From Mycobacterium sp. NS-7484 (GTDB lineage Bacteria; Actinomycetota; Actinomycetes; Mycobacteriales; Mycobacteriaceae): 64,000 nt of DNA. Of the stretch, positions 26,544 to 35,631 are shown piece after piece. The translations under genes and the position numbers were made by a program. The number at the start of each line of letters is the position of its first letter. Positions within the stretch are counted from its first letter, which is position 1. The notes under the pieces are model-generated. The model saw only the letters and a list, made by a program, of their open reading frames with translations. It was not told the origin of the DNA and searched no databases. Location of the stretch: NCBI RefSeq assembly GCF_001953975.1, contig NZ_MBEJ01000051.1:1-64000 (forward strand). The letters are read 5' to 3'.

Positions 26544-27350
26544 GTGACCGATCTCGAGGCCTCAGCGCTGTCATCTGCCGAAGCCATCGCCGAACGCACC
26601 GGAGTTCGCCACCACGATGTCGCCGTCGTGCTCGGCTCGGGTTGGGCGCCCGCGGTCGCCGAGCTCGGAGATCCCGTCGCCACGGTGCCGATGGCCGACA
26701 TCCCCGGACTCGTCCCGCCCAGCGCGGTCGGGCACCGCGGTCAGATCCACTCCACCCGCATCGGCGCTCACCGGGTGCTGGTGCTGGCCGGCCGGATCCA
26801 CGCCTACGAGGGTCATGACCTGGACCATGTCGTGCACCCGATCCGCACCGCGGCGGCCACGGGTGTGTCCACCGTGGTGCTCACCAACGCCGCCGGCGGC
26901 CTGCGGTCCGAGTACGAGGTCGGCCAGCCCGTGCTGATCAGCGACCACCTCAACCTCACGGCCCGGTCTCCGCTGGTGGGCGCGCAGTTCGTCGACCTGG
27001 TCGACGCCTACTCCCCCCGGCTGCGTGCGCTGGCCCGCGAGATCGAACCGGCCCTGACCGAGGGCGTCTACGCCGGGTTGCCCGGCCCGCACTACGAGAC
27101 CCCGGCCGAGATCCGGATGCTGCGCACCCTGGGTGCCGACCTAGTGGGCATGTCGACGGTGCTCGAGACCATCGCGGCCCGGGCGGCCGGCCTGGAGGTG
27201 CTGGGTGTGTCGATGGTGACGAATCTGGCCGCGGGGATGACGGGTGCGCCGCTCAGCCATGCCGAGGTGCTCGAGGCCGGGCGGCAGTCGGCGACCCGGA
27301 TGGGTGCGCTGCTGCGTTCGGTGATCGAGCGGATCCGGCCGCTCACCTGA
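26544..27350 (+). CDS. deoD: Purine nucleoside phosphorylase
   Basis: Trimeric PNP that splits purine nucleosides with phosphate into base and (deoxy)ribose-1-phosphate. The 268-residue protein has VVLGSGWAP (phosphate loop), GHRGQ, the base-binding YEGHDL, TNAAGG and [28 protein letters not shown] start at 26544. It belongs with pmmB, upp, add, deoA and cdd as a nucleoside-salvage neighbourhood. Its 3' end overlaps the convergent transporter gene by 8 bp. Confidence 0.94.
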   Translation: MTDLEASALSSAEAIAERTGVRHHDVAVVLGSGWAPAVAELGDPVATVPMADIPGLVPPSAVGHRGQIHSTRIGAHRVLVLAGRIHAYEGHDLDHVVHPIRTAAATGVSTVVLTNAAGGLRSEYEVGQPVLISDHLNLTARSPLVGAQFVDLVDAYSPRLRALAREIEPALTEGVYAGLPGPHYETPAEIRMLRTLGADLVGMSTVLETIAARAAGLEVLGVSMVTNLAAGMTGAPLSHAEVLEAGRQSATRMGALLRSVIERIRPLT

Positions 27351-28434
27351 CCGCAGCGACCGGTTCCTCGATCGGCCGGCCGTGTCGACGGCCCAGCCGG
27401 GCCATGCCGCGTGCCATCAGTGGCGCCGCGAACAGCATCAGAAGTACCCGCAGCACCTGCGCGGTGATGATGAAGGTGACGTTGGACCCGGTTTCCACCG
27501 CGGTGGCCAGCACCGCGTAGACGCCGCCCGGGCTGGTCGCCAGATAGCCCTCGAGCTGCGTCATGCCGGTGACGTTGGCCAGCAGTACGCCGAGCCCGGC
27601 GGTGGCCGCACCGAGCACCAGGATCAAGGTCAAGGCCACCGGCAGGATGCGGCCGATGGCGCGCAGCGATTCTCGGGTGAAGGCGATGCCGGCCTGCCAG
27701 CCGATCACCATGTAGGCCGCCTGCACCAGCAGCGACGGGACGGTGAGTCCGAAGGACAGGCCACTGAGTTCCAGCGCCACCGTCAACGCCAACGGACCCA
27801 GTAGCCCGGCACCGGGAAGCCTGGCCAACCGGCCGAGCACCACGCCGACCCCGACGATCGCGATCAGCATGAGGATACTGAGATACCAAGGAGCCGAATC
27901 GGTTTCAGCGGCGACCGGCGCGGGGTGGGACCGGTCGGCGCGGAAGATCAGGGTCACCACGAGCGGAATGGTCGCGGTGACGAGCGCCACCCGCAGGTAC
28001 TGGACGACGGAGACGACGCGATCGTCGCCGCCGAGTTCGCGCGCGATGGCCACCAGACCCGACGCACCACCGGCCACCAGGGCCAGCGACCCGGTCAGTG
28101 GGCTGACGTCACGGTGCAATCCCAGCAAGCCGCCGGCCACGACGCTCAGCACCAAGGTCGCCACGGTGACCGCCGCCACGATCAGCCAGTCCGAACCCAT
28201 GGCGTCGACGGCATCCTGATGCACCATCGTGCCGATGTAGACGCCGAGTACGCCTTGGGCGATCACCCCGGCCGGGCGAGGCATCCGCTCGGGGGCGAAT
28301 GCGGCCAAGGCCAGCGTGATGCCGACCGCGAGACCGGCGAACAACGCCGCCGACGGAACGCCGACGAGGTTCAACGGGACGGTGACGGCGGCAGTCGCGA
28401 CAACCAGCAGCACCCACCGCAACGTCCGAGTCAT
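27343..28434 (-). CDS. AbrB-family membrane transporter (COG3180)
   Basis: A 363-residue, very hydrophobic protein with about nine to ten membrane helices arranged as two repeats ([17 protein letters not shown] and [19 protein letters not shown] are the paired GG(A/V)xG-type motifs). The AbrB/AmoA-annotated family has two such repeats and is thought to carry small organic molecules or act in acid/metal stress; substrate unknown. ATG at 28434 follows AGGAGG at 11-base spacing; a longer start at 28479 is possible. Divergent from a MarR gene, its likely regulator. Confidence 0.82.
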   Translation of the reverse strand: MTRTLRWVLLVVATAAVTVPLNLVGVPSAALFAGLAVGITLALAAFAPERMPRPAGVIAQGVLGVYIGTMVHQDAVDAMGSDWLIVAAVTVATLVLSVVAGGLLGLHRDVSPLTGSLALVAGGASGLVAIARELGGDDRVVSVVQYLRVALVTATIPLVVTLIFRADRSHPAPVAAETDSAPWYLSILMLIAIVGVGVVLGRLARLPGAGLLGPLALTVALELSGLSFGLTVPSLLVQAAYMVIGWQAGIAFTRESLRAIGRILPVALTLILVLGAATAGLGVLLANVTGMTQLEGYLATSPGGVYAVLATAVETGSNVTFIITAQVLRVLLMLFAAPLMARGMARLGRRHGRPIEEPVAAVR

Positions 28435-28521
28435 CCGTGCGTGCACCTCCTGCTCACATAATAAGTAATCCCTTGGCATTAGTCACCGCGAAAGGCGATC
28501 AACATGCAAATATCAGGGTAG

Positions 28522-28533
28522 ATACCAAGGTAT
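28522..28533. promoter_or_regulatory. Candidate MarR operator
   Basis: ATACC and GGTAT flank AA, a perfect inverted repeat nine bases before the MarR start codon, in the 108-bp gap between the divergent AbrB-type transporter and MarR genes. MarR proteins usually bind such sites at their own promoter. A second, looser dyad (TAAT ... ATTA) lies at about 28466-28481. Confidence 0.5.
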
Positions 28534-28542
28534 AACTTGATT

Positions 28543-28989
28543 ATGTCTGCGACGTCGGCAACGGAACTCCGCGAGTCGATCATGGCGGTGGCCCGCCAGA
28601 TGCGGCGTCATCGTCCCGATCACGGGCTGACCTTGAGCCAGTTGGAACTGCTCGGCGAGGCCGGCCGCAGCGGCACCACCGCTCCCGCCGAGATGGCTGC
28701 CCGCCTGCACGTACGCGTCCAGTCGCTGACCGACAGCATCAACGAGCTCGTCCGTCGCGGTCTGATCGCCCGCCGCCCCGACGACGCCGACCGCCGCCGC
28801 CAGCTGATCGAGATCACCGACGAGGGCACCGCACTTTTACAGGCCGACCGGGCCGAACGAGACGCCTGGCTGCACGCCACCATGCGGGAGAACCTGACCG
28901 ATCTGGAAGTCGACCTGTTGATGCTGGTGGCGCCGGTCCTGCGCAAGCTTGCTTACTCCGACGCCAGTGCGGGCACACTTGGCACATGA
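28543..28989 (+). CDS. MarR-family transcriptional regulator
   Basis: A 148-residue winged-helix regulator: LTLSQLELLGEAGRSGTTAPAEMA (helices 2-3), recognition helix VRVQSLTDSINELVRRGLI, and the wing RRPDDADRRRQLIEITDEG. ATG at 28543; a TTG six bases earlier is in frame. Its stop overlaps the pmmB start by four bases (ATGA), so it is translated with pmmB, but its likely target is the divergent transporter and its own promoter. Confidence 0.9.
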   Translation: MSATSATELRESIMAVARQMRRHRPDHGLTLSQLELLGEAGRSGTTAPAEMAARLHVRVQSLTDSINELVRRGLIARRPDDADRRRQLIEITDEGTALLQADRAERDAWLHATMRENLTDLEVDLLMLVAPVLRKLAYSDASAGTLGT

Positions 28990-30602
28990 CCTCCATCGCG
29001 ACTGCCTCCGCCGATTGGATCGCCCACGACCCCGATCCGCAGACCGCGGCCGAACTGGCCGCCTGCAGTCCCGACGAGCTTGACCGCCGGTTCAGCCGGC
29101 CGCTGACGTTCGGCACCGCCGGGCTGCGCGGGCCCCTGCGCGGCGGGCCGGACGCGATGAACCTGGCCGTGGTCATGCGAGCCACGTGGGCCGTCGCGCA
29201 GGTACTCAAGGACCGAGGGTCCGGCGGCACGCATGTGGTGGTGGGTCGCGACGCGCGGCACAAATCCGACGAATTCGCCCTGGCCGCTGCCGAAGTGCTG
29301 GCCGGGGAAGGTTTCGACGTGCTGCTGATGCTGGCCGCCGTCCCGACACCGGTCATCGCCTACGCCGTCCGGCACCTGCCGACGGCGGCGGGCATCCAGA
29401 TCACCGCCTCACACAATCCGCCGACGGACAACGGCTACAAGGTGTTTCTGGGCGGTGGCATGCAGATCATCTCCCCCGTCGACCGCGAGATCGAGGCGGC
29501 GATGGCCCGGGCGCCACATGCCGACGAGATACCCCGGGTGCCGGTAGAAGTCGGCGGCCTGCGCCAGATCCACGGTTACGTCGAGCGGGCCGCGCGGGTG
29601 CGTCGCAGTGCGGGGTCCGTGCGGGTGGCGCTGACGCCGCTGCACGGTGTCGGCGGGGAATACGCGCTGGATGCCATGGCCCTGGCCGGATTCGACGACG
29701 TCCACGTCGTCGAAGAACAGTTCGTGCCCGATCCGGACTTCCCCACCGTCGGCTTCCCCAACCCCGAGGAACCCGGTGCGGTGGACGCACTGCTGGCGCT
29801 GGCCGACGACATCGACGCCGAGATCGCCATCGCGCTGGATCCCGACGCCGACCGATGCGCCGTCGGTGTCCCGGGTCCGGAGGGCTGGCGCATGCTCACT
29901 GGTGACGAAACCGGTTGGCTGCTGGGCGATTACATCTTGTCTCAGCTGGAGCCCGGCCCGGTCAGCGAGGCCGCCCTGGTGGCCAGCACCGTGGTGTCCT
30001 CCCGGATGCTGGCCGCGATCGCCGAGGCGCACGGCGCCCAACACGCCGAAACCCTCACTGGTTTCAAGTGGTTGGCCCGTGCGCAGAGTCCCGGCAACAC
30101 CTTGGTGTACGCCTATGAAGAGGCGATCGGCCATTGTGTGGACCCCGCCGCGGTGCGCGACAAGGACGGGATCAGCGCGGCCATCCTGGCCGCCGACCTG
30201 GTTGCGGCGCTGCGTGATCAGGGCCGCACCATGCTCGACGCGCTCGACGATCTGGCCAAGAAGCACGGCGTGCACGTCACCGGCGCGGTGACCCGCCACG
30301 TCGACGACGCCGACGCCGCCATGGCCCGGTTGCGCTCGAACCCGCCGACCGAGCTGGCCGGCTTCGCCGTCGCCGTCGAGGATCTGCAGCAACGGCCCGG
30401 ACAGCTCTGCACCGATGCGCTGATCTTCACCGGGGACGAGGCGGGTACGTCGGTGCGGGTGGTGGTGCGGCCCTCCGGAACCGAGCCGAAACTCAAGTCC
30501 TACACCGAGGTTCGGTGTGCCCCGACCGACGATGTGCGCACCGCGCGGGCGCACGCCGAGAAGCTGAGTCAGGCCCTGGCCGACGCGGCGGCGCGCTGGT
30601 AG
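28986..30602 (+). CDS. pmmB: Phosphohexomutase/phosphopentomutase-family protein PmmB
   Basis: Alpha-D-phosphohexomutase superfamily, 538 residues, Rv3308 homologue. The phospho-serine loop TASHNPPTDNGYK lies near residue 140, the metal-binding DPDADRCAV near 282, the sugar-binding GFKWLARAQ near 360 and the RPSGTEPKLK phosphate-binding loop near 498. Placement between deoD and upp suggests that it interconverts ribose-1- and ribose-5-phosphate (PGM2-like phosphopentomutase role), although it is named as a phosphomannomutase. Confidence 0.9.
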   Translation: MTSIATASADWIAHDPDPQTAAELAACSPDELDRRFSRPLTFGTAGLRGPLRGGPDAMNLAVVMRATWAVAQVLKDRGSGGTHVVVGRDARHKSDEFALAAAEVLAGEGFDVLLMLAAVPTPVIAYAVRHLPTAAGIQITASHNPPTDNGYKVFLGGGMQIISPVDREIEAAMARAPHADEIPRVPVEVGGLRQIHGYVERAARVRRSAGSVRVALTPLHGVGGEYALDAMALAGFDDVHVVEEQFVPDPDFPTVGFPNPEEPGAVDALLALADDIDAEIAIALDPDADRCAVGVPGPEGWRMLTGDETGWLLGDYILSQLEPGPVSEAALVASTVVSSRMLAAIAEAHGAQHAETLTGFKWLARAQSPGNTLVYAYEEAIGHCVDPAAVRDKDGISAAILAADLVAALRDQGRTMLDALDDLAKKHGVHVTGAVTRHVDDADAAMARLRSNPPTELAGFAVAVEDLQQRPGQLCTDALIFTGDEAGTSVRVVVRPSGTEPKLKSYTEVRCAPTDDVRTARAHAEKLSQALADAAARW

Positions 30603-30608
30603 GCAGCC

Positions 30609-31232
30609 TCAGCGCGGGCCGAACTGACGATCCCCGGCGTCACCCAGGCCCGGGACGATGTAGGCGGCGTCGTTGAGCCCCTCGTCGATGGACGCCGTGA
30701 TCAACCGGATCTCGGGCGCCGCTTCCTTGAGGGTGTCGATCCCCCGTGGCGCACACACCACGCACACCGCGGTGATGTCGACGGCGTTGCGCTCGCGCAG
30801 CAGGCCGATGGTGTGGGCCATCGAGCCGCCGGTGGCCAGCATCGGGTCGAGCACGAACACCGATCGGGCACTCAGGTCGTCGGGCAGCGAGGCCAGATAC
30901 GGCGTCGGCTGATGCGTCGTCTCGTCGCGGGCCATCCCGACGAACCCGACCTGCGCCTCGGGGATCAGGGCGTGTGCCTGATCGACCATGCCCAGACCGG
31001 CCCGCAACACCGGGACCAGTAGCGGCGGGTTGGCCAGCCGGAACCCGGTCGTTTCGGTCACCGGGGTTCGTACCGAGATCGCCTCGGAGGCAGCATCGCG
31101 GGTGGCCTCGTACACGAGCATCATGGTCAGGTCACGCAGTGCCGACCGGAACCCGGCGTTGTCGGTGCGCTCATCCCGCAGGGTGGTCAGCCGGGCGGCG
31201 GCCAGAGGGTGGTCGACGACGCGTACATCCAT
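30609..31232 (-). CDS. upp: Uracil phosphoribosyltransferase
   Basis: Salvages uracil to UMP with PRPP. The 207-residue protein shows the family's [13 protein letters not shown], the PRPP-binding [14 protein letters not shown] (residues about 127-140) and the uracil-binding C-terminus [18 protein letters not shown]. Start ATG at 31232. Convergent with pmmB, six bases apart. Confidence 0.96.
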   Translation of the reverse strand: MDVRVVDHPLAAARLTTLRDERTDNAGFRSALRDLTMMLVYEATRDAASEAISVRTPVTETTGFRLANPPLLVPVLRAGLGMVDQAHALIPEAQVGFVGMARDETTHQPTPYLASLPDDLSARSVFVLDPMLATGGSMAHTIGLLRERNAVDITAVCVVCAPRGIDTLKEAAPEIRLITASIDEGLNDAAYIVPGLGDAGDRQFGPR

Positions 31233-31368
31233 GCGCCGACCTTAACGGGGTCGCTGCCCGCAGTGGCCCACGGACCACGGACCACGGGTTTTCAAGGGTC
31301 CGCTACGGGGTTGGCCCGGACAGTCTGAGATGGCGTCAATCCTGCCCCCTCGACTCTGGAGAACTGAC

Positions 31369-31977
31369 ATGGCGAAAGTCGTAGACATCGGACCGACCGG
31401 CTCGCCCACGGACCCCACCGTCGAGGAGTCCGTCGCACAACTGGCCGACAGGTTCGCTCGTGAGGCCATGCCGTTTCAACCCGTCCTGTTGCGCACCGCG
31501 CGACGGCTCACTCTCACCCAGGCCGACGCCGAAGACCTGGTGCAGGACACACTGATGAACGCCTACGCCGGTTTTCACCGGTTCGAGCCGGGCACCAACG
31601 TGCGGGCGTGGCTGTTCCGGATCATGCACAACCGCTGGATCAGCACGCACCGGATGAAGCAACGGCGGCCGGACACGTTCACCGTCGGCGAGATCACCGA
31701 CAGCGACATGTGGACCAACAGCAGCCATGGCAGAGCCGCAGAGCGTTCCGCCGAAGATCACGCTCTTGACCTGTTCTGCGACAACCGGATCCGTGACGCG
31801 GTGCTGACGCTGCCCGAGGGCTTTCGCACGGTGCTGTACTACGCCGACATCGAAGGTTTCACCTACGCCGAGACCGCGGCCCGGATGGAAATCCCGCTGG
31901 GAACGGTGATGTCACGGATATCGCGCAGCCGAGAACGACTGCGCGCCACGCTGGCCGACACCCAATGTGTCGCCTGA
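31369..31977 (+). CDS. ECF sigma factor, SigH/SigR-like
   Basis: A 202-residue sigma factor with region 2 (FQPVLLRTARRLTLTQADAEDLVQDTLMNAYAGFHRF ... RAWLFRIMHNRWIS) and region 4 (LTLPEGFRTVLYYADIEGFTYAETAARMEIPLGTVMSRISRSR). The YYADIEGFTYAETA region resembles SigH/SigR. The ATG at 31369 has GGAG eight bases upstream; an earlier in-frame ATG at 31330 is less likely. No anti-sigma gene follows; an SDR gene begins 18 bp downstream. Confidence 0.9.
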   Translation: MAKVVDIGPTGSPTDPTVEESVAQLADRFAREAMPFQPVLLRTARRLTLTQADAEDLVQDTLMNAYAGFHRFEPGTNVRAWLFRIMHNRWISTHRMKQRRPDTFTVGEITDSDMWTNSSHGRAAERSAEDHALDLFCDNRIRDAVLTLPEGFRTVLYYADIEGFTYAETAARMEIPLGTVMSRISRSRERLRATLADTQCVA

Positions 31978-31995
31978 GAACAACGAGAGGACACC

Positions 31996-32733
31996 ATGGA
32001 ATCGGGATCGACCGAACTCAAGGGGTACACCGCGCTGATCACCGGCGGGACTGCCGGCATCGGCCTGGCATGCGCCGACCTGCTGGCCGGTGCCGGCGCA
32101 ACTGTGATCATCACCGGCCGAGACGAGAAGCGAGGACGTGACGCCGCGGTCGCGCTGGGCGGTGACGTCGACTTCGTCCGCGCCGACCTCGCCGACCTGG
32201 AATCGGTGAAATCACTTTCACAACAATGTGATCAGACCGACATCCTGGTAAACAACGCGGCCGCGTTCCCGGGCGCGCTCACCGTCGAGCAGGGCATCGA
32301 CTCCTTCGAGCAGACCTTCGACACCAATGTGCGCGGCACCTATTTCCTCGTCGCCCAGCTGGTGGGCGGCATGCTCGACCGTGGCCGCGGCAGCATCGTC
32401 AACGTCACCTCGATGGTCGCCTCCAAAGGCGTGCCCGGAGCATCCGCCTACAGCGCCTCCAAGGCCGCGGTGGAATCGCTGACCCGCACCTGGGCCGCGG
32501 AATTCGGGGCCGGCGGGGTGCGGGTCAACAGCGTGGCCCCGGGACCGACCCGCACCGAAGGTGTGGCGGCGCAATGGGGCGACACCAATGAGGAGTTGGG
32601 TCGTGCCCTGCCACTGGGCCGCACCGCCACGCCCGAGGAGATCGCCCACGCGGTGTTGTTCCTGAGTTCGCCGCGCGCGGCCTTCATCACCGGTTCGACG
32701 CTGCACGTCGACGGCGGCGGCACGGCCATCTGA
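31996..32733 (+). CDS. SDR-family oxidoreductase
   Basis: Classical 245-residue short-chain dehydrogenase: TGGTAGIG cofactor motif at about residues 17-24, NNAA, catalytic Ser (NVTSM), YSASKAA (YxxxK), and a normal ITGSTLHVDGG C-terminus. The acidic residue that selects NAD is replaced by TGRDEKR, consistent with NADP use. It follows the sigma-factor gene by 18 bp and is likely co-transcribed. Substrate unknown. Confidence 0.9.
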   Translation: MESGSTELKGYTALITGGTAGIGLACADLLAGAGATVIITGRDEKRGRDAAVALGGDVDFVRADLADLESVKSLSQQCDQTDILVNNAAAFPGALTVEQGIDSFEQTFDTNVRGTYFLVAQLVGGMLDRGRGSIVNVTSMVASKGVPGASAYSASKAAVESLTRTWAAEFGAGGVRVNSVAPGPTRTEGVAAQWGDTNEELGRALPLGRTATPEEIAHAVLFLSSPRAAFITGSTLHVDGGGTAI

Positions 32734-32762
32734 ACCCGACACTCAGCCCGACGCGATTCAAG

Positions 32763-32788
32763 GGAACCGAACGGCGTCGGCGGGCGTC
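32763..32788 (+). promoter_or_regulatory. Candidate ECF-type promoter before the EspC-like gene
   Basis: GGAAC at 32763-32767 and CGTC at 32785-32788 are separated by 17 bases, a plausible ECF -35/-10 pair. The predicted start would lie a few bases before the ATG at 32797, giving a nearly leaderless mRNA. The SigH-like factor encoded 800 bp upstream is a candidate to read it. Confidence 0.3.
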
Positions 32789-32796
32789 CTAACCAC

Positions 32797-33102
32797 ATGC
32801 CCGCCGACACCCTGCGCGCCGACCTGGCGGCCATCCGCGCACTTGGCGCCGCCCTTGCCGCGCACGCCGCCGACCTGAACACCGTGGCCGCCGCCCTGCG
32901 GTCGATGCCGTCACCGGCCGATGCTCTCGGCCCTGTCGCTGAACGATTCGTCATCGCGTTCACCGAGGCGGTGACCGAACACAGTGCCGCAGTTGCGGCG
33001 CTCGGAACCCACACCGGCTCCGGTGCGCTGCACGCCGAGGGCACCGTCAACGTCTTCCACGCCGCCGGTGAGCGAGCCGCCGAGCTGTTGCCGCAGGTGT
33101 AG
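32797..33102 (+). CDS. EspC-like small ESX-associated protein
   Basis: A 101-residue, Ala-rich, all-helical protein with the layout of the ESX-1 secretion-associated EspC family (DUF2580): two amphipathic helices joined near residues 38-42 (MPSPA). No YxxxD motif is present because the protein has no Tyr. It stops two bases before the WXG-NlpC/P60 gene, and small helical proteins in this position usually form a heterodimer with the product of the next gene for type VII export. Confidence 0.6.
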   Translation: MPADTLRADLAAIRALGAALAAHAADLNTVAAALRSMPSPADALGPVAERFVIAFTEAVTEHSAAVAALGTHTGSGALHAEGTVNVFHAAGERAAELLPQV

Positions 33103-33104
33103 CG

Positions 33105-34154
33105 GTGCCCATCACCCTGGCCGCACCGCTGTACGAGCTGCGTGATCTCGTCGGGTCCGGCCACCACGTCCCCGCGGTGACGGCCCTGGACGGCGCGCAC
33201 ACCACGCTGTCGGACATCGCCGTCGCGCTGCGGCATTCCTGGGAACGGACCGGGGACTGGTCCGGAACCGCCGCCACCGCCGCCGCGGAGTTCACCGCGG
33301 GTGCCGCGGCTCAGGCGAGCAGCCTGGCCGAGCGGGCACGGGTGCTGAGCGCCTCGGCCCGGCACGCAGGCACCGCAGTGGCCGACGCGGGTGCGCGGCT
33401 GCAGGCCATCATCGACCGCTTCGAGCAACGCGCCGGGGCATTGGCGCCGCACCTCGCAGAGCCGGGGGTGGCCGAAGAACTCGAGGCCGAGGCACAGCGG
33501 GCGATCAGCGAGGCGTCAGCCGTCATCGAGGAACTCCGCGCCGAGCTGGATGTTCAGGCCGGCTCGCTCACCGGCGCCGTCACCGCCCCGGCTCCGGCCG
33601 GGTTCTCGGGTGGCACGGGGTTCTCGGGTGGCACGGGAAGTGCCGGCGGTGCGGGCCACGCGGGCGGTTTCACCCCGGCCTCGTTCAGCGGGGGTATGCC
33701 ATCGGCTGCCGATCGACCCGAGGCCGCCGTCGGCCTACGCGACCCCGGCATGTTCGGTGACGGCGTCGCGGTACGCCTGCCCGACGGCAGTACCGCGGTG
33801 GCGCCCAATGCGGTGGCCGCCAGCGCCGTGCGACACGCCCTCACCCAGCTGGGCGTGCCCTACCGGTGGGGCGGCACCACACCGGGCGTCGGACTGGACT
33901 GCAGCGGCTTGACTCAATGGGCGTATCACGAAGCCGGACTGGACATTCCACGTCTGGCTCAGGAGCAGGACATCGGCAAGGCGGTGTCGGCCGGGTCGCT
34001 GCGCCCGGGTGATCTGGCCGTGTGGGACGGCCATGTCGCGATGATCGTGGGTGAGGGCACGATGATCGAGGCGGGCGATCCGGTGAAGCTGTCCCCGATC
34101 CGCACCACCAATGCCGGTCAGGGCTTCCAGGGCTTCTGGCGGCCCACGGCGTAG
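33105..34154 (+). CDS. NlpC/P60 endopeptidase with a WXG-type N-terminal domain
   Basis: A 349-residue protein with three parts. An N-terminal helical domain (about 1-150) carries a W-S-G turn (GDWSGTAA) like WXG100 proteins. A Gly-rich linker contains the repeated FSGGTG. The C-terminal NlpC/P60 domain has the catalytic Cys in LDCSGLTQWAYHEAG, His in GHVAMIVG and a polar third residue further on. NlpC/P60 enzymes cut peptidoglycan stem peptides. No Sec signal is seen, so export through an ESX system with the EspC-like partner is the likely route. GTG start at 33105. Confidence 0.85.
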   Translation: MPITLAAPLYELRDLVGSGHHVPAVTALDGAHTTLSDIAVALRHSWERTGDWSGTAATAAAEFTAGAAAQASSLAERARVLSASARHAGTAVADAGARLQAIIDRFEQRAGALAPHLAEPGVAEELEAEAQRAISEASAVIEELRAELDVQAGSLTGAVTAPAPAGFSGGTGFSGGTGSAGGAGHAGGFTPASFSGGMPSAADRPEAAVGLRDPGMFGDGVAVRLPDGSTAVAPNAVAASAVRHALTQLGVPYRWGGTTPGVGLDCSGLTQWAYHEAGLDIPRLAQEQDIGKAVSAGSLRPGDLAVWDGHVAMIVGEGTMIEAGDPVKLSPIRTTNAGQGFQGFWRPTA

Positions 34155-34199
34155 ACCAACCTGACCGGGCGCGCAGGCCGTCCCATTAGGCTGTGCCGC

Positions 34200-35477
34200 A
34201 TGGCTGCTGACATCGTGCCGGTCCGGCTCGGGCTGACCAAGGGCGACCTTTACACACTCTGGGCTCCGCGGTGGCGCGATGCCGGCGACGAGTGGGAGGC
34301 CTTCCTGGGCGAAGGCGACGCCCTCTATGGCTTCGAATCGGTCGCTGACCTGGTCGCATTCGTCCGCACCAACACCGACAACGATCTGGCCGACCACCCG
34401 GCATGGGACAAGCTGACCGCGGCCAACGCCCATCGGCTGCAACCGGCCGACGACCGTGAGTACGACATCGTCGGGCTCCCCGATCTCGTCGCCGACAAGC
34501 CGACGGAGGAGTCTGTCGCGACCCTGCACCGCACGCTGGTCGTGGTGTCCTCGATCGGCTCGGTCTGCGAGCTGGCGGCGATCAGCAAGTTCTTCAACGG
34601 CAACCCGGTGCTCGGCACGGTCGGCGGCGGGTTGGAGGGCTTCACCGGCCGCTCCGGTCGCAAGCGCTGGGCCGAGATCGAAGCCGTGATCGCCCGGGGC
34701 TGGGACGGTGTGCTCGATGCCATCGACGAGATCGTCACGGTGCCCGAGGATCTCGAGGCCGACGCCGTCAAGAAGGCCGAGGCCGAGCTGGAGGAGCCCG
34801 CTCCCGAAGAGGACGATGACGAGCTCACCGCCGAGACCGAAGACGCCGACGATGAGGGTGACGGCGAGGACGAGGCGGTCGCCGGTGAGTCTGCCCGCAG
34901 CGCCGCCGATACCGCGGTCCTGGGCGACGACGAGGATTTCTGGGCGAAGGTCGGCATCGATCCGGTGCGGATCATGACCGGTTCGGGCACCGTCTACACC
35001 CTGCGCTGCTACCTCGACGACGAGCCGGTCTTCCTCGGCCGCAACGGCCGTATCAGCGTGTTCAGCTCCGAGCGCGCGCTGGCCCGGTACCTGGCCGACG
35101 AGCACGACCACGACCTGTCGGACCTGGCGACCTACGACGACATCCGGACTGCGGCGACCGACGGCTCGCTGCGGGTGGAGGTCTCCGACGAGAACGTCTA
35201 CGTCCTGTCCGGCATCTCCGATGACATCGCCGACGGGCCCGACGCGGTCGACCACGACCAGTTGGAGCTGGCCGTCGAACTGCTGCGCGACGTCAGCGAC
35301 TACTCCGAGGACAAGACCGTCGATGAGACGCTGGCCGACACCAAGGCCCTCGGCAAGTTCGTCGGCTATGTCCTGGGCAACGACAACGCCCGCAAACCCG
35401 AAGCGCCCTACGCCCAGGCCGTCGAGCAGTGGGACGCGCTGGAGCGCTTCGTGGAGTCGCGGCTGCGCCCGGAGTAG
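34200..35477 (+). CDS. Conserved mycobacterial protein of unknown function (Rv3311 homologue)
   Basis: A 425-residue soluble protein made of two similar halves, each with a LYTLWAPRWRDAGDEWEAFLG / VYTLRCYLDDEPVFLGRNG-type beta-rich start followed by a VAFVRTNTDNDLADH / RYLADEHDHDLSDL segment, joined by a long acidic stretch (about residues 195-232). The family is conserved in Actinobacteria without a known function. ATG at 34200. It marks the left border of the catabolic island. Confidence 0.9.
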   Translation: MAADIVPVRLGLTKGDLYTLWAPRWRDAGDEWEAFLGEGDALYGFESVADLVAFVRTNTDNDLADHPAWDKLTAANAHRLQPADDREYDIVGLPDLVADKPTEESVATLHRTLVVVSSIGSVCELAAISKFFNGNPVLGTVGGGLEGFTGRSGRKRWAEIEAVIARGWDGVLDAIDEIVTVPEDLEADAVKKAEAELEEPAPEEDDDELTAETEDADDEGDGEDEAVAGESARSAADTAVLGDDEDFWAKVGIDPVRIMTGSGTVYTLRCYLDDEPVFLGRNGRISVFSSERALARYLADEHDHDLSDLATYDDIRTAATDGSLRVEVSDENVYVLSGISDDIADGPDAVDHDQLELAVELLRDVSDYSEDKTVDETLADTKALGKFVGYVLGNDNARKPEAPYAQAVEQWDALERFVESRLRPE

Positions 35478-35507
35478 CCGCGCGGACGAGCTCGGATCGA
35501 CGTAGAC

Positions 35508-35522
35508 ATCTGAATTTCAGAT
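35508..35522. promoter_or_regulatory. Operator candidate 1 (ATC-N9-GAT) before the first NCS1 permease
   Basis: ATCTGAATTTCAGAT is a perfect 7-1-7 inverted repeat and fits the LysR T-N11-A rule. It lies 110 bp upstream of the permease start in an AT-richer intergenic stretch. A second dyad, CTGT-N6-ACAG, lies at 35538-35551. Related 15-bp sites precede the other units of the island. Confidence 0.6.
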
Positions 35523-35631
35523 CAACTACATCGATTACTGTTGTTTTACAGATGGGGGTTTCCTCATCCATCGTGGTCCTCATCACCACCGCGGGCCACA
35601 GGTTTACCGGGCCCAGATCCCGGAGGACCAG

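Noticed and set aside
25316-26701. Extension of the amiA1 frame through amiB1 suggesting a fused protein
   Set aside because: The extra 460 codons are out-of-frame translation of amiB1. The M20 protein starts at 25315 with an ATGA overlap.
28483-28501. Fifth copy of the island's operator before the MarR gene
   Set aside because: TCACCGCGAAAGGCGATCA is similar to the 49042 site but its arms are imperfect and it belongs to an unrelated divergent gene pair; probably chance in GC-rich DNA.
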